Assembly (NCBI RefSeq): GCF_002078875.1
Contig: NC_034412.1
Span: 30,353,333 to 30,417,332, forward strand
DNA: 64,000 nt
Reading direction: 5' to 3'
Source: Numida meleagris
Taxonomy: Eukaryota > Chordata > Aves > Galliformes > Numididae
The notes under the pieces were generated by a model. The model had not been told where the DNA came from, did no database searches, and worked only from the letters and a program-made list of their open reading frames with translations. Made by a program: the position numbers and the translations under genes. Shown piece after piece: positions 23,707 through 36,000 of the stretch (positions within the stretch are counted from its first letter, which is position 1; each line of letters opens with the position of its first letter).

Positions 23707-24589
23707 GCTTAAATAATCCTTAGCTCACACAGAGCCACTGGTACTAGCATTATTAGCTTCTGTATGACAGCTCCATGGTTTCAAGTTCAGAGGAGGACAT
23801 GTCCTCCCTTCCATCAAAAATAAGGATGAGCAAGAACTGTGGTGTACACAGTCAATGTCAAGGATGAGGGATCCGGGAAGGTTGTGAGTGAGCAGTACTG
23901 CAGCAGACTGCAAAGACACAGTGCCTCTGCTGAGTCACCACCTCACTGCTGCCTGGGCTGGTAGGTTGTCCTGGGTTGCTGCCAGCTCTCCTTGCAGTTC
24001 TGTGAGGTAGGCTGTATATGTCAAGATGAATGAGAGAAGAAAACACAGTGGGAGGAGGAGAAAAAAATCTTGTCACTGGAATAAAACTCATAAGGATGGT
24101 GCAGGCCATCTATTTCCTGAGAAATCCTAGAGGCTTCATGTTGCTTTGTATTGCGAATGTTTAGAATAGAACATGGATGAAGATATAAGTAGATGGCTGT
24201 GAAGGGCTTGAAGTCACATATACTTTTTATTGTAGTGATTAATATTATTTTGGCATCAATTCAGAGAGCCTTGAAATAACTTTTGACAGGAATGTAAACC
24301 TCACAGCTTGGTACTGTTGTAATGAACCACTGTTTATTTAGGTCTGGTATCTAGCAGTAGACTATGGTTTTAAGTTGACAGTAGTATTTTACTGCAACCC
24401 AAAACCTGCCTTTCTGCTCTGATTTGAATTTTGATTGCATGAGCGTGCAATCTGACCTCCACCATCTATCCTATTAATTTCCCATTTAGTCCTGTGATTA
24501 GACAGAACTACAATTCAAGTAAGATCGTTTGCCATACACAGCAGCTAAGATTTATAGCTAACAAATTGATTATTTTAAGTTACCTGGTT

Positions 24590-25275
24590 TACTAGGAAGC
24601 ACAGCAATGTATATTCAGCACAGTCATCAGGCTCAGTCCAGATAAAGGTATTGTCCCAGGAAGTTAAATCTTCATTGATGAGATCAGGACTGGGACCTAC
24701 TACACAGTCTTCCACCTGGAGCATCTTGTCAGTGGCAAAGGAGATGGTGCTAGTAACTATTCTTGGGACTGCCACTCTATCAGTGAGGAGAGGTCAGCAA
24801 TTCAGTTGTTGATGGGGCTTGTAAAATGGCTGACGAGTACAGCAGCCTCCAAGAGTTTCCTGACCTTCCACAACTTGGGGAGGTATCGGCTTTAGGTTCA
24901 CTTCATGCCTTATGGAGCAGCTCTCTTTGGAGTACAGCAAGAAATCCAAGCTGGAGTTCTCTGAGTACCCAACCCCACCCTACAGCTTCATCCACACCAC
25001 CCACACCTCTCTGGAACACTGACTGCTCCTTCATGGTGGACAACGAGGCCATCTTTAACATCTGCAACTGCAGCCAGATGTCAAGGATCCCACCTACACA
25101 AACCTCCACGGGCTGATTGGCAAGATTGCCTCATCCATCACTACTTCCTTGAGACTGATGGTGCCTTGAATGTTGACCTGACTGAGTTTCAGACCAGCTT
25201 GGTGCCTTTCCCACAGATACACTTCCCACTCACAGCCTATGCAGCCATCATCTCATCAGTATGATGAGATGAGTA
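24590..25275 (+). pseudogene. Alpha-tubulin processed pseudogene, decayed
   Basis: Intron-free, frameshifted remains of an alpha-tubulin coding sequence. Recognisable pieces in order are FIDEIRTGTYYTVFHLEHL followed by GKGDGASNY (parent about residues 75-102); [29 protein letters not shown] (about 150-172); [32 protein letters not shown]-like [20 protein letters not shown]; and a final YDEM in place of YHEQ (about 282). A two-base deletion near 25,018 and others break the frame, and the GTP-binding GGGTGSG loop is degraded. Residues about 40-74 seem deleted, and the C-terminal third is absent or unrecognisable after 25,275. No introns are present where TUBA genes have them, so it arose by retroposition. 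It cannot encode tubulin. Confidence 0.85.
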
Positions 25276-28200
25276 ACTCAATTCTCAGATTTAGTGAACG
25301 GTTAAGGGTGAGCAATCCAATTATATTTAGTTGCTTCTGGAAGAAAAATTTTTTCTTGCACTCTTTTCTTTGCATCCTGGCAACCAGTAAAGATTAAAAG
25401 GAACAAAAGCTGGTTTTAGCATAGGCATTAAAGGACAGTACTAAAATTTAATTTTGTATTAAATAAATATAAAATATATAAATTAAATATAAAATTTAAT
25501 ATGAAAATTAAATATGAACACAATAGTGTGTTCATATTTAAAGCACTACTCTCAGACCTGCTTGGAGTTTTCCTTTCCATATGGCTTCCAGTGGAACAAT
25601 ACAATAGACCGCTGCCTTAAACATCCCCAGCAAGTAGTGCGGAACCTGGCGTTTTACTGCGCCATTCCCAGCGAACAGATGTGTAGCATCAGCACAGTCC
25701 ACTCCCAAACTTGTTAGCTTTCCAGTTGTAAGCTTAGTCGATTCAAGTGTAGCACAGTGCTGACACAGCTCTGCTGTTTCCAGTTCTGGAACCAGGCAAC
25801 TTTGATGCTTGCCTGTGATTACTACATTGCACCCTTGCACAACACTGACAACACATCCAACTCTGTTTTAAGTGATCCCACTTCCTGTTCATCTGTCTTG
25901 ATATACTGTAAGCTACCATAAACAAGTGCCAAGGTAGAAGAAAAAAAAAAGCCCAGCCCCATGGTTATGGCATACTGAAAGATAGTAGTACTAAGGCAGG
26001 CTTACACCCAGTAGCAGCAAACAACCCTGTTTTCACCGGATGCCAGTGGGAGGTGGTGGTGCCTGGCCCTTCCCTTTATTACAGACCTACTGAAGCCTTT
26101 CACACCAGGTTACCTTAGTGCAGTAACCTAATACAGACATCTCTGGGAAACTGCAGCCATTCACACCACAAGAAGAGAATGACATGCTTCCTCAACCTTG
26201 AGGAACCAACATTCTTTCTTGTGTAACTTCATTTCTCTAGGGCCTGCAACTTTTTGTTCTGATGTATAAGTATCTATGAGTAATTTAGACAGCTGTAGTA
26301 TCAACACTGAAGTTTAAAAATAGGTTAATGACCCAGAAGGTAGTGAATGCTTCATTCGCAATAGGATTTTGACTTCAGTAGCTTCACTGTTTACTGTTCA
26401 GAAAAGTTAACCTTTTGTCTGTACTGGGATGTACTACTTTTCTTAAGTCAAAAACACAGCTTTTAGGGATGAGAAATACTCATAATTACCCTGAAACTAC
26501 CTTTAATTACCTACACTTTGTAGCACACCAGCTTTATAAGCCACCAACTTAATTATCAGCACAATAAAAACTTTAAGCAGTTTTCCCACAATATGGCAAA
26601 AAATAGTCAAAGCCTCTGTCTTGGAAATGTTGGTAACCATTGGTAACTAGCCAGCCAACTTGGCTTTAGAGAAAAATAAGCGTCTTCAAAAAACAAACAA
26701 ACAAACAACAACAAAACCACCACCAAAAACCTTATTCCAAAGCCAAATACTACAATCTAAAAAACCAAGAGCGTGAAGAGTCTCATCAGGTAGTATATAG
26801 ATACAAGTTGCCGTGTCAATAGAGATCAGTCTCCCATTTGAGAACTCAGAGTGCTGTCTTTTATTTTATCATCAACACCACCATTTGTTGTGAATAACAA
26901 AAGATGATTCCCCAAGTTACATTAGTGAAGAGTTACAGGATAGAGCATGTCTCTTTGCGTCTTTCACTTGTTATTCTATGCTTAGACCAAGAAAGCTATT
27001 TAATAAGTAGTCTTTTCTATTTTTAAATATTGTCTAACAATATTACAAAGTAACTTCACTACACAAGATATTTTTGTGTTATGTCTAGAACAATTGCTAC
27101 AGTTCAGTCAGGTAATCCAGTTCTTACCACTCAGCCTCCTCATAATTTAAAGCATTTTCTTCTCCAGTACAGAGAAAATAAGACCAGTGTTTCATCTTAA
27201 CACAACCCAACGAGTACCTTTCTTTACAGTTCAACAGATATTACTTTCTCAGCAGAAAGATAAACAAACCCACTCTTTTCAACTGAGCTCTCCATTCTTC
27301 TGCTGCTCTCAGAACAAAAGTAAAACCTCTTCTAAATTACATATGCCAACACATGAGAAGAACAGCCAACTATAAGTGAAAGTTCTTACCATTGCAAGAT
27401 GGAAAAAAAATCCAAAGTACTACCAAAATCAAAAGCTTTATGGGAAAAGCTATATGAAATCTTATTACAGGCGAGGGTGAAATTGTCAATGAAAGTGTAA
27501 ATGTATCTTATTCTCTAAGATAGATGTTTTTCATCATGTTATCAACTTTAGCTGGTGGGTTGCAGGATTTCAGCTGTGCCTGCTCTGTGGCTATTTAACC
27601 CCTTCATTTTTTGGTTCCTCTTTTCAGCAGTTTTAACTAAAAAGAGTAGGTTTGATATTTTGTTTAGCCAGCTAGTGCTCATGGAATTTGTGGTACCCCA
27701 CTGCTACCCCCGCCCAGGAAAAAAGCCTGAACAGTATAACTCATCACTGTTTCTTTTTTTCCTGCATAATTTAAATATTTTTGCCTTATTTGTTCCAGTC
27801 TGTGATCAGACAAGGAAGTGGTGTCCTCTGAGAAAATAAACTATAAAGCCTAATTCGTGCTCGAAATAGGTTCAAACCAGTGACTTCAGAAGTTCATGGC
27901 AAAATGTAAACTTCAAAATGTATGCATAAATGACTTGTGGACATAGGATAGAAAATTATTAAAGAATTTGAGTAACAGAAGGAATTAGTTAGAGATATTT
28001 TAGTACACAAACAAGAAATGCTTACAGAGCTATTACTGCCACATCCACAGATATTGGGCTGTGTGGTTATTCCAGATCTGATACTCAGGTCTGTGTAATG
28101 TCATAAGACATCTCAGACTGATGTCATATTCTGTACTTTATTGTATGTGAATGTAATGTTGTGACCAGTACTCATCGTAATTGGCTAAGAAAAAATGTTG

Positions 28201-28500
28201 GCAGCTGTTCTTTTAGAAGGTTGTAGCAAGTTCTGTTATGTAGAGATTCCTATGACTTTCAGCTGAACAGGTAAGATTAAGCCATTGGAGGAAATAGGCT
28301 ACAGATTTTTCTCAATCACTGTGGTTATTTATAATTGTGAAATAACATTTTGGAAACCTCATAGGAGAGCATCTGCTACGTATATCTTGTTAAAGAAATG
28401 GTCAAGGTTTTTGTTCTTGTTTTTGTTTTCTAAAGAGAAGGACTGGTCCAATAAGGCTGGTTTCCTAAAAAAAAAAAAAAATTACTTTTTTACAATTTGC
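25276..28500. other. Non-coding stretch after the tubulin pseudogene
   Basis: It contains an AT-rich run (about 25,438-25,530) and a 100-codon open frame on the - strand (25,538-25,840) that I cannot identify. The rest is ordinary AT-rich sequence with no gene seen. The remainder of the tubulin copy could be expected here but could not be aligned with confidence. Confidence 0.4.
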
Positions 28501-28502
28501 AG

Positions 28503-28683
28503 TTTAGCCCTCTTCATGCTATATAGACTTTTTAATATGAGAAAAGTATTTTCTGATGTGGGTAAGATTCTGACAAAAGCACCCATTGGGCCGAAAACCA
28601 AGAATTCAAAGAAAAGTGAAAGAGCTGAGAAGCCTGCAATGTATTATTTCCAAAGTACGTTAAAAAAAAAAAAAAAAAAAAAA
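28503..28683 (+). other. Open, lysine-rich segment ending in A22, unknown
   Basis: Part of a 155-codon open frame (28,285-28,752). The portion near 28,560-28,660 reads VGKILTKAPIGPKTKNSKK, then SERAEKPAMYYFQSTL, and runs into 22 consecutive A (28,662-28,683). An acceptor-like ttacaatttgcag precedes 28,503. It looks more like coding than its surroundings, but I do not recognise it. The A tract may mark the 3' end of a retroposed copy or be a simple repeat. Confidence 0.2.
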
Positions 28684-28964
28684 GGAGAACATAAAGATCT
28701 AGATTTGCATTTCAGATGGGAGAGTTGGAGGTGCAGCAAAGTACCCTCTTAAAACTCCTGTGAAAAATGGGCTCCAAATTGAGTCAGTAATGTGATAGCT
28801 GAGCATTTGCTAGAGGAATAAGAAAATTAGGTAAACTTTGATCTATATGTTTTTGCAACCCATTGTTCAATTTTGCAGTTGTCTTGTATCACGTTCACCA
28901 TTAATATATTAGCTGTGCTACGTGACAAAGCCTTTTTCATTCTTTCTGACCCCAAATGTATGTG

Positions 28965-29130
28965 TATGGGAACTGCTGAGTCACGGCCTGAACCACTGAT
29001 TGAGCACCTGAAGGAAAGACCGGTCAGCCCTGGGAGCACAGGTGAAGGCAATTCACCTATGCGACCAGAAAGGGTGGAGCCAGGCTCCGCATCTCTTAGA
29101 CCTCATTTAAGGGTTGACTGCCACTAAGGA
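28965..29130. repeat. GC-richer block, probable interspersed-repeat fragment
   Basis: About 165 bp (from gggaactgctgagtcacggc to tctcttagacctcatttaag) stands out in GC content from its AT-rich surroundings and reads like the edge of a retroelement LTR, but no ends or target duplications are visible. Family not assigned. Confidence 0.25.
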
Positions 29131-29922
29131 AGGGTCTCTTGCTGGAGTTCTCTCCTTTGTGGAGTTTTTTTTCTGTGAGCTTAGATCTTTGGAGACGGAT
29201 GAGCATTCTTTTTCTTTTTTTGTAACATCTTCTCATTGCACTGGTCCTTTTGCATTGTGTCTTCATAACATTTTAGTTGACTATGTATATTAAATAGTTT
29301 CTGAGCTGTCATCATTAATTAAAAAAAATCTACAACGAGTCAACTAAGCCGACAGAAATATAACTTCAAGTAGGTGGGAGGTTTGTTATTAATGTGCATA
29401 CATGCACTTGAATATGGTTAAAAAGCACATCAACTAACTGTTGTGGCAACTGTGTAGTTATAAAACAATTTAGCTTACAGTTGACTACTCAGTGATTATA
29501 TTAGCAACTGCACATATAGTATTATACTCTAGGTTTTTTTTGTGGTGTGAGACAAAAACTGAAAATGTCCCCAAGACAGAGATTTTGTCCTGAGAGAAGT
29601 TCAGAATACAATCATTATAGGAATTGCTATTTTTTTCTTTAAAGTAAATCAGGGTGATTTAATCACATGATTGATAATGGTAATATGAGATTAGTTGTTA
29701 AATTTCTATGAACCAGTGAGGACTTTAACCTCTTGAAGTTTCACTTTTCCTAAAGCAGATAAAATATATAGTCTGGCAGCATTTCTGTTGAATAATAGTT
29801 TAGTAATTATCAGTAATTCTTAAATCAGTCTTTTATCACAGTATTAATTAGTGTCATTATTTTGTTCTTCATTAATTAAATAAGTTATTTATAGCTAATT
29901 GGTAACTACTTGTATTTCTCAG

Positions 29923-30067
29923 AAATTCTTCCGGACGGTTCTTCTTTTTTACTATGTGACAACACCTCTAGTGAATTGAGCAAAACTGTTGAATGGATCC
30001 ACCTGCTGTTTGAACAAAAAAGACAGATAAAGGACATGATACCTATGCCTTCTTACAGTCAATGCAG
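29923..30067 (+). other. Exon-like open segment, unknown
   Basis: A 145-base block lies between tttctcag and CAATGCAG/gtaatc. Only one frame is open; it reads ILPDGSSFLLCDNTSSELSK, then TVEWIHLLFEQKRQIKD and MIPMPSYSQC, entering after 2 bases and leaving with 2 bases of a codon. Composition and hydropathy look protein-like, and the other two forward frames are closed. I do not recognise the sequence and found no adjoining exon with confidence. It could be an exon of an unannotated gene on the + strand, a decayed retrocopy, or chance. Confidence 0.3.
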
Positions 30068-33000
30068 GTAATCTTATTTCTGTTTCATTTATTTACTTCC
30101 TATCTACTGTTCAGTCCTGTCAGTAGCTTTGAAGTTCACTGAACTGTTACACTTTACATGAGTCTTAATCCAGTGGAGAATACAACATGTGGCTAAAGAA
30201 ACTGGGAATTCCTTGTGGTTATCATGTCAGAATAGAAGGCATATAGGAAGTGAAAATTCATTGCAATTAGCTTCTAAGTGAAATGCGTACTATCATTTTA
30301 AATGAACTACTTTATTTGGAGTTGATCACCTGTGATGAAAGTTATCAGCAAGGCCCTGGATGTTGTGTAGTCAGGTGGCCACTTACTCTGGACATCTTGA
30401 GTTTCTATGTAGTAAAGCAGTATAGACTTGGTTGATGAAAAGAAAGCTTCTCTAGTAGGATCCTGTGATGTTATATAAACACTTTTTTCTTGTGTATCAA
30501 AGGCAATTACTGCATGGTAAAATGTATTAAATATTTTAATGCTGTTTAGATGAGCCCAAGCTAAAGAAGATCTTGTTCTAGATGGTAGTTTAGCTCCAAG
30601 TTTTTACCCCTTTCTCCTTGACTACGCTTTTGCAGTAATTATTTTGATCTTGTTCTTTCCTGTTAGCCTGAGTATCTCTGCATTATACTGCATTGCACTG
30701 CATACACATAACAGAAGTGCAAATTACACTGCTTAAGTATCATCCTGCACAAAAGGAATGTACAATCAGTCTTGTTTAATTTGAGTATTTCACAGTGTAA
30801 TGTGAAGGGCTAAAATAATCATGTGATTGTATTTAGAAATGTTAAAAAAAAACCAGTTCAATTATTTTTGTTAAGTACTAACCTGGTTGACCTTGACGTA
30901 GTTTTTGGAGCAATTTGTTAAATTCTGTATGCTTTTATGCAGTTACCACATGAGAAAGAAGATGAGGACTGAAAACAAATGGCTAGTTTGTTTGCTAGCT
31001 TGATATTAGGACTCTAAACTTCTCCATGGTCATGGTTACGTTATATAAACCACATTCCTTTAAAGGGCAATCCATTTAGAACTGTCTGCTTATTTACACT
31101 GACACTTTAGCACAGGTGTGATCAGCACCATGTTGGAGACAGTTGTGTCTCAGGCTGCAGACATAACTTGTAGAATGGTTGAAAATAAAATTGCAGTTTA
31201 AACTAGCTTCTTAGTTTTCAAAACTGTCATGAAAGCAATATGTTCACACAGTACTGCTATACATCAGGGCTGGATGCAGTTAAGATGTGAATAAGGGTGC
31301 TATTGAACAGCACAACGTATCTTCTGTTATATGACACGGAGATCACATCAATCTGTGTAGAGTAAATGGGCTTAAGCAGGAACTGCAGCTCTTTTATGTG
31401 CCTCTGGTTAATCTGTTCTTAACGTAGTGTTTTGAAAGTAAAATACTGAAAATCTAGATGTATGGAGTCTTTCAAAAGTATGGACTTTTCAGTCTGCAAA
31501 GCTAAAGTTTATTCTGCAATTTTGGTCAAATACTTGTATGGATGAGGCAATGTCAGTGGGTCTGTTCATGAGGTTCATACTCTGTGAGATCTCCTTAATA
31601 AAATTCCTTTAAGCAGATATGAACTTAGTGGAAAAAATGACGTGCAAACAGAAAATCCTGGTGTGGAAGATCAGTTTTGCACAGGTACTGGGTAAAGTGA
31701 GGAAAGGGTCCACTTTAACTTCCCTAAATATTTTTTTTTTCTGCAGGAGGTGTCTGATCTATGAAACAACCTGTGTGAAGGTTGTGTGTAAAGCAGTGCT
31801 ACCACCACAAACTTGGCCAAGATGTCTTTCTTCTGAGAACCAGGGCCCATGTGTGGAAGTTGTACGTCTCTAAAGAGCACAGGTTGTCTGAATGTCTAAC
31901 GCGTCTGTAAAATCCCTGTGCAGTTACAGAATCAAATGGAAATTTAACACTTCACTGATAGATGGATTGGTCTCCTGCTGCTTGGCCCTTAGCTTAAGAT
32001 CAATTTGGAATCAGTTTTGTGCAAAACTTCAAATACATACTTCATGGAGGACAAAAAGAATTTGAGGTGATATCTTATTACTCTCATCCCAGCCTTAAAA
32101 ATAGCATTTCAGTACTGATTTAGTCCAGAACATTAGTGTTGAGTGTCTGAATGGAAGGTTGTATCAGGTTGAAAACCTACTTAAAGGCCACTTTGTTAAC
32201 TGAATGAGGTAAAAGCAAGTATGTATGCATGTAATAAACTGCAGCGGCAGCCCAGAAATCAGGTAAATGCCCTCCAAGGCAGACATGGTTAGTGAATGAT
32301 TTTACAATAATATCATGACTGAAAATTACAATGGAATTCCACACTTCTATTTATACTGCAGATTCTGCACTGCTTTGTATGTCTAAAGGAGACTCTTTCT
32401 GTTTGGACTCTACTTTGATGTGTATTTGCTTCTATATTTTTCATCCTCAAATTTAAAAAAAAAATTATTACGGATACCTGTCCTGTTTGTTTTTTCAGGA
32501 AAGCACTATATATATAAAGATGACCTCTACTTTCCTGTGTTCTTATCTTGACTGGTGCTGCTTCCCATTTTTAACATCAGCAAACTTTAGTTTCTGTCTA
32601 CATCATCAATGCAAATATTAAGGCAAGACTCATTCTAAAATGGATCCTTCAAGAACTCATTTAAGTCTTTCCCCTCATCTGACTAATTCCCATGTCAGTG
32701 CAAATCAGTGTGTTCCATTTTGCCTCTTTCTTACCTACCTCACATTTCTTCTGTTCATTTCCTTCATCGTGCCTAACCAATACTCCATACAGAGCAAGTC
32801 AGTGTCTGAAAGTAATGGAGACAGCTAGTAGGTACTATTGTCTCAACATATATGGATCATAGTGGGTGAATTATGTACAGAGAATGATGAGGGCAGATTT
32901 CCCCATTTGTTGGTATGTTACTTGAGCTTCAGGTTTTCAGTAATCCCCTGTTCTGTACATGCAAAAAGGTTCATTATTTTTCCCTCCACGTAATGCAAAA

Positions 33001-36000
33001 CAGTCTTCGAGAGACACTGTCAACGGTGTTTGGCTTGATCTCACAATAGTATTAATAATTATCTAATAACATTACTTTGTGGTTTTGTCCTCATTTACCA
33101 GGACATCTGTTCTGTTAGAAGGTAGTAAGTATTCTGACATTGTGGTAGGCAGCAATCCAGTGGTGTTTCTGTTCTTAATGTATATATCAGTCTTTTTGGT
33201 GATTTTGATCAGTTGTTCCTGTTGATGTTGGAATCATGGGTGGAGTCAGTCTCTGAAACATGGAAATCTGGGGCAGAGTCAGGTGCAGTTGGATTCTGGC
33301 CACTAAAAGTGATTCTATGTAATAGTTACATGCATGAGTCTGTTGTTAAGGACTTGTTACAGAGTTGTACTTAGTCATGTGCATTAGACTATCGAACTTG
33401 CTTGGGGTCATATTTAGCAGACTTATGGGTAATATATTGCCCTACTGCAAAGCAAGAAGCTTTTATCAGGCTGTCGTTTCTTCACTTCAGAATAATTTTA
33501 TGTTGCATAACATAAACACCTTAAGTGGTTGGGTGAGCTGTTGCTGCATTCCAGATTTACAGAGTCTTTAAAACTTCACTGCTGTTAGACCCTTCAGTGC
33601 CCTTGTGACTGGATAACAATTTGGTTTCTGTGGCCTTTGGAGAAATCTAGCTTCTAGTTATTCTGAACATTTGTATCCTTCCTCCCCCTCCTGCTTATTA
33701 TGTGTATAACCTTTTTTGTCTTTAGACTCTTAGATCTAGCAGTACATGACTCACAGCCCATTGTAACTCGTAAAATGTCACTGTTATGAATATATTGAAC
33801 AATGAGCTTGTCTGCGCATCTTTGGTGCAGTGTTTATTATTCACCCCTTCCTGGAATCAGCTGAAGGATTCCCATTAGGCTCCAAAGACATTTGGATCAG
33901 TTCTGAGATTCCCTTTAGTGTGCCTGACTACTGGTTATAATAAAGGCACATTTGTCGACTGGTTAGCCATCTTTTTTATAACTTTAATGTAGCCACTGCT
34001 GCTGACAAAGATAGAAGTTTCAGCATACTCTGGTAGCAAGACTACACGCTGAGAGCCTCTAGAGAGCTTATAGGTATTCACATGGACTATCAGTTGCATT
34101 AAGAACACCTCATCTACTTCTTAAAGATAAGGAAGTCTTTGGGAGATAGCCACTGCAATGTTGCCCAAGATAGATTGTTGTCTATTGTAGAATCAGCACC
34201 TCTCTTAAGCAGATAGCTTGAGTTTTCTAGGCAGTAGCCTAATTGTGAAACATTACTGAGGTGAATGGACCCAGAAGCTCTTTTTTTCACTTGTTTTCAG
34301 TGAATTTTGAGCTGCAAGTGCTCTTATTTCTAAATTTGCTTTATGAGTGCAACTGTAAGGTAAATTAATGTTAAACTCCCATCTGTTGATATTCAGTTCA
34401 AATTACCACCTATTAGACCTAACATTTGATCTGACCGAAGTTCATCCACTCTCATTATAGATTATCAAGTTCTCTGCCATCGAGAAATTAAGCTGAAATA
34501 AATAGACAAAGCTTACATTTTTTGTAAGGTAGTCATGAAGCAAAACCTCTTTTCCTGTAGTCTCAGAGAAGTGTTACTACTTAAGTTGCTACGTAAAATT
34601 ATGAGGACAGTTCTTGTATTCTTATGAAATCAACAACAAATAGGATGCATTGTACCAGCCAGGTTCATCTGTACTGTGCTAGTATAAAGTGGACCTAAAG
34701 TAAAGGTATGTTCTGGGCTTGGTTTTCATAGAGTTCTATTTCTTCTTGTACTCAAGTATTTATGTACCTAGCCTGACCACCACACCTACAGCTAAAGAAG
34801 TCATGTGGCTGATGTGATAAAAATGTACCTTCTTAAAGCCATTCAGATCACTTCATATGATGGCAGTAACACATGCCATTCTATGTGGGCTCACTCATTG
34901 GGCAGAACTCCTTAATAGCTGTGATATCCCTGCAGGCTTTTTGCTGGTCATCACACAACCCAGAAAGTCACTGGCTCAATATCAAAGCAAGGGGAAAAAA
35001 ACAACTTAGAAAACTAGCTTAAAATGATTTATGAGACAAATATGAAAATGTTCAGAGCAGTCAGCATACACATTTAACCCATTCTTAAAGTTTGCTTCTA
35101 CTTCTAAAATAGACTGTTTTTGTTCTTTGTGTTACTTCTTTGGTCTGAAACATACAATTTTTTAAATCATGAACACATTTCTGTTGCAGGAGTTGCAAGC
35201 TCCCTTAAAATAGAATTTGCTGACAATATAACTTTACTATATCACATGGAAGTAGTCTGCAATCCATTGTTCCTAAGTGATGTTCTTCACTAAGTGTTGA
35301 AATTATTGAATTGATTCTTCACTGAGGCTGATGAGACTGAAGATTAACTTTGTACAACTAAGGGGAATAACACAAAGATAAGAGTGGAGAGTAAAACCTC
35401 ATTTCTGGAGGGAGGTGACATTTTGCTGGAGAGAGATTATGTGTATCTGTAGTCATTTATGACTGATCTGCAGAAGACAAACATTCAAAATTAAATGCTT
35501 CAGATTTACAAACAGGGAATCATGGGTAGAAATACAGAAAAGTAGTAAAACTAGCAATGGCAGAAAGCGGATATTAAAAATAAAACAAAAGAAATCTGAG
35601 ATCTGATAACTGAATGCTCCTTAATCTCATTTTATCGAAGTTGTTAGAAAGATGTTATTCTGAATTTCGGCAGCCATTTTTTTAACTTTATTCATTTCAA
35701 AAAAGATGAATAGCTTGTTATCCAAAATGATAAAATATTTAGATAGGGGAATTACAGTACACATGAAAAATCAATCATTTTTAAATAGTTCCCTTGTTTT
35801 TGAGAGAGTTCAAGTGTAATGGAGTGTGATTTTAAATAGCATTATAGCTAATTCTGCAAAAGTATTAAAAGCAATCTCATGTAGTGCATCTGTTCTTTGT
35901 TCTTTCTCCAAAAGCTTTTAGTTTGATCTTCAAAGTACTCTGATTAAGATTCACTCATACAGATAACTGATTGCTTAGTTTGGCACTGGCTCATCAGGTG

